Assembly: GCA_965363725.1 (NCBI GenBank)
Contig: CBDTUS010000018.1
Coordinates: forward strand, 1 to 31,840
Direction of reading: 5' to 3'
DNA: 31,840 nt
Origin: JAGLCY01 sp965363725
GTDB taxonomy: Bacteria > Krumholzibacteriota > Krumholzibacteriia > LZORAL124-64-63
The notes under the pieces were generated by a model, which was not told the DNA's origin, ran no database searches, and saw only the letters and a list, made by a program, of their open reading frames with translations. This document shows, in pieces, positions 30,550 through 31,840 of the stretch. Each line of letters begins with the position of its first letter. Position 1 is the stretch's first letter. A program made the translations under genes and the position numbers.

Positions 30550-31173
30550 TTATTTGGGCAGAAAAACAGACCCCTTGGTACCCGTCAATTCGATGACCAT
30601 CGCCGCGCCGTGATGCCCCACCGATTCGCGCAGTTCCACTTCCTTCACCTCACCGTCGAGATCGAGGCCCGGGAACTGACCCATCAGTTCCTCCAGGTCG
30701 TGCAGCCATTCCAAGCGTGGCGGCCCGCCCGACTTGCGGCCGAACTGGGCCTTGGCGAAGGAATTCAGGACCAGCGTGCCGCCGGGCCGGAGGCTGGCCG
30801 CCACCCGGCGGTGAACCTCCGGCATGACCTCCGGCGGCAGGTGGCAGAAACAGAGCACAATGAAATCCCAGGATTCCTCGTGCCAGGGATCGGCCAGCAG
30901 ATCGGCCAGCCGGTAATCCAGATCAGCCCCGCGGGCGGCGGCCAGACCGAGGGCCTTGCTCTGGCCGACCGCGCTGCTGTCCACGGCCGTGACGGCGTGC
31001 CCCTGCCCGGCGGCATACACCGCGTTGCGGCCTTCGCCTTCGGCCAGGAATAGCCCGCGACCGGCGGCCATTCCCTCCAACCGGCGGGCCACGAAATAAT
31101 TGGGCTCCTCGCCGTAGAAGAAGCGTTGGTGGTCGTAGCGTTCATCCCATCGGTTGCCTGGTCGTTCATTCAT
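30550..31173 (-). CDS. TehB-like SAM-dependent methyltransferase
   Basis: The 207-residue protein begins RWDERYDHQRFFYGEEPNYF, the typical lead-in of TehB/thiopurine-type methyltransferases. It has motif I FLAEGEGRNAVYAA (near 42-55), where EGEGRN is characteristic of this group, then VTAVDSSAV (near 61) and DFIVLCFCHLPP (near 103). The core is followed by RPGGTLVLNSF (near 128). Members methylate small compounds such as tellurite, selenite or thiols, or act in detoxification; the substrate here is unknown. The ATG has GAGGA six bases upstream. It is divergent from mdh. Confidence 0.83.
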   Translation of the reverse strand: MNERPGNRWDERYDHQRFFYGEEPNYFVARRLEGMAAGRGLFLAEGEGRNAVYAAGQGHAVTAVDSSAVGQSKALGLAAARGADLDYRLADLLADPWHEESWDFIVLCFCHLPPEVMPEVHRRVAASLRPGGTLVLNSFAKAQFGRKSGGPPRLEWLHDLEELMGQFPGLDLDGEVKEVELRESVGHHGAAMVIELTGTKGSVFLPK

Positions 31174-31285
31174 CCGGGATCCTCTTTCCGATCTTCCAAC
31201 TTCAAAACAGAAGCGATTTTGTGGGGATTTGGCCCTGCGAATCTACTGGAATTCCACCGTGCGGAATGGTAACCTGCCCGGGCGT

Positions 31286-31314
31286 TTGAATGGTCTATTT
31301 CCGGTCACTATAAC
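31286..31314 (+). promoter_or_regulatory. Sigma70-like promoter of mdh
   Basis: TTGAAT (31286-31291) and TATAAC (31309-31314) are 17 bases apart. Transcription would start near 31321, about 33 bases before the ATG, with AAGGAG (31339-31344) as ribosome binding site. Confidence 0.55.
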
Positions 31315-31353
31315 CCTTACCCGGTTGAACTTTCCAGCAAGGAGCCTGGTGTC

Positions 31354-31840
31354 ATGATCAACAAAATCGGAATCGTGGGCGGCGGCAACATTGGCGGCGT
31401 CCTGGTCTCGGAAATCGTATCCCGCCGATTGGCCCGCAACATCGGGTTGGTCGACGTAGCTCCTCCCGAATTCGCCAAGGGCAAGTGCCTGGATATCGCC
31501 GAAGCCACGCCGGTCTACGGCCGGGACGTCAATCTCGAAGGCAGCAAGACCTACGAAGTGCTTGAAGGCGCCGATTTCGTGATCAACACCGCCGGCGTGC
31601 CCCGCAAGGCCCGCCCCGACGGCTCGTTCCCCTCTCGCGAGGAACTCCTGGCCACCAACCTGAAGATCACCGATCTGGTCGCCAAGGGCATCAAGAAATA
31701 CGCCCCCGATGCCTTCGTGATCTCCATTGCCAACCCGCTCGACGCCATCGTCTACCGGCTGTTCAAGAAGATGCGCTGGAAGGCCAACAAGATCATGGGC
31801 ATGGCCGGCGTCCTGGACTCCTCCCGCTACAAGTACTTCG
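31354..31840 (+). CDS. mdh: Malate dehydrogenase, 5' part only
   Basis: The gene runs off the right edge; the visible 162 residues are the NAD-binding half of an LDH-like malate dehydrogenase, which oxidises malate to oxaloacetate in the TCA cycle. Motifs are IGIVGGGNIGGVL at the N-terminus, NTAGVPRK (substrate-binding arginine), SIANPLDAIVY and GMAGVLDSSRYKYF. The segment between GVPRK and the next conserved arginine (ARPDGSFPSREELL) is about five residues longer than in common bacterial enzymes (PGMSRDDLL). ATG 31354 has AAGGAG nine bases upstream and a good promoter. Lactate dehydrogenase is less likely because of the arginine in GVPRK. Confidence 0.92.
   Translation, partial: MINKIGIVGGGNIGGVLVSEIVSRRLARNIGLVDVAPPEFAKGKCLDIAEATPVYGRDVNLEGSKTYEVLEGADFVINTAGVPRKARPDGSFPSREELLATNLKITDLVAKGIKKYAPDAFVISIANPLDAIVYRLFKKMRWKANKIMGMAGVLDSSRYKYF

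Noticed and set aside
1..31840. tRNA genes, CRISPR arrays, insertion sequences or attachment sites
   Set aside because: No regularly spaced repeats, transposase-like proteins, terminal inverted repeats or cloverleaf sequences were found by reading both strands.

Overview
The window is GC-rich bacterial DNA carrying 25 complete protein genes and one gene cut by the right edge. I see no tRNA, rRNA, CRISPR array or insertion sequence. Outer-membrane components (a Wza-type export lipoprotein, a SPOR-domain membrane ATPase, a small beta-barrel-like protein), the futalosine route to menaquinone (mqnA, mqnC) and a bacterial DNA topoisomerase VI together suggest a Gram-negative lineage outside the well-studied phyla. 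An FCB-related candidate phylum such as Krumholzibacteriota or Eisenbacteria would fit, but this is an inference from gene content only. TTG and GTG starts are common, and many ribosome binding sites read AGGTGGA or GGAAGGA.

Positions 281-24251 are mostly a surface-polysaccharide locus. It holds a flippase, four stand-alone enzymes of glycosyltransferase type (three GT4-like, one DUF354), a 799-residue GT-B plus GT-C-like fusion, a UDP-GlcNAc 2-epimerase, a sulfotransferase, a fused alcohol dehydrogenase/Gfo-Idh-MocA oxidoreductase with an alpha/alpha-toroid partner, and a DegT-type aminotransferase. The minus-strand operon 22812-16706 is the assembly and export core. In transcription order it has a CpsD-like P-loop protein without the Walker A lysine, a Wza-like lipoprotein, a Wzz/GumC chain-length protein, a Wzy/WaaL-type polymerase or ligase, and an ExeA-type ATPase joined to a periplasmic SPOR domain. 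This order resembles the EPS operons linked to exosortase systems, but no exosortase and no priming glycosyl-phosphotransferase lies in the window. The menaquinone pair mqnA-mqnC (3697-1604, minus) sits inside the locus and has a leader able to form two mutually exclusive hairpins.

Positions 24498-30012 (plus) hold a secreted protein with two PPC-like domains, followed by a compact operon: topoisomerase VI subunit B, a SAM methyltransferase whose start overlaps the B stop by one base, topoisomerase VI subunit A with a lysine-rich histone-H1-like N-terminal tail, and a NUDIX protein. This operon is the most unusual part of the window. The right end has a small predicted outer-membrane protein and a TehB-like methyltransferase (both minus), then malate dehydrogenase, which starts at 31354 and runs off the edge.

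The five convergent gene pairs are all separated by 11 bases or fewer, or overlap. Several sigma70-like promoters can be read directly, with TATAAC or TATAAT -10 boxes.
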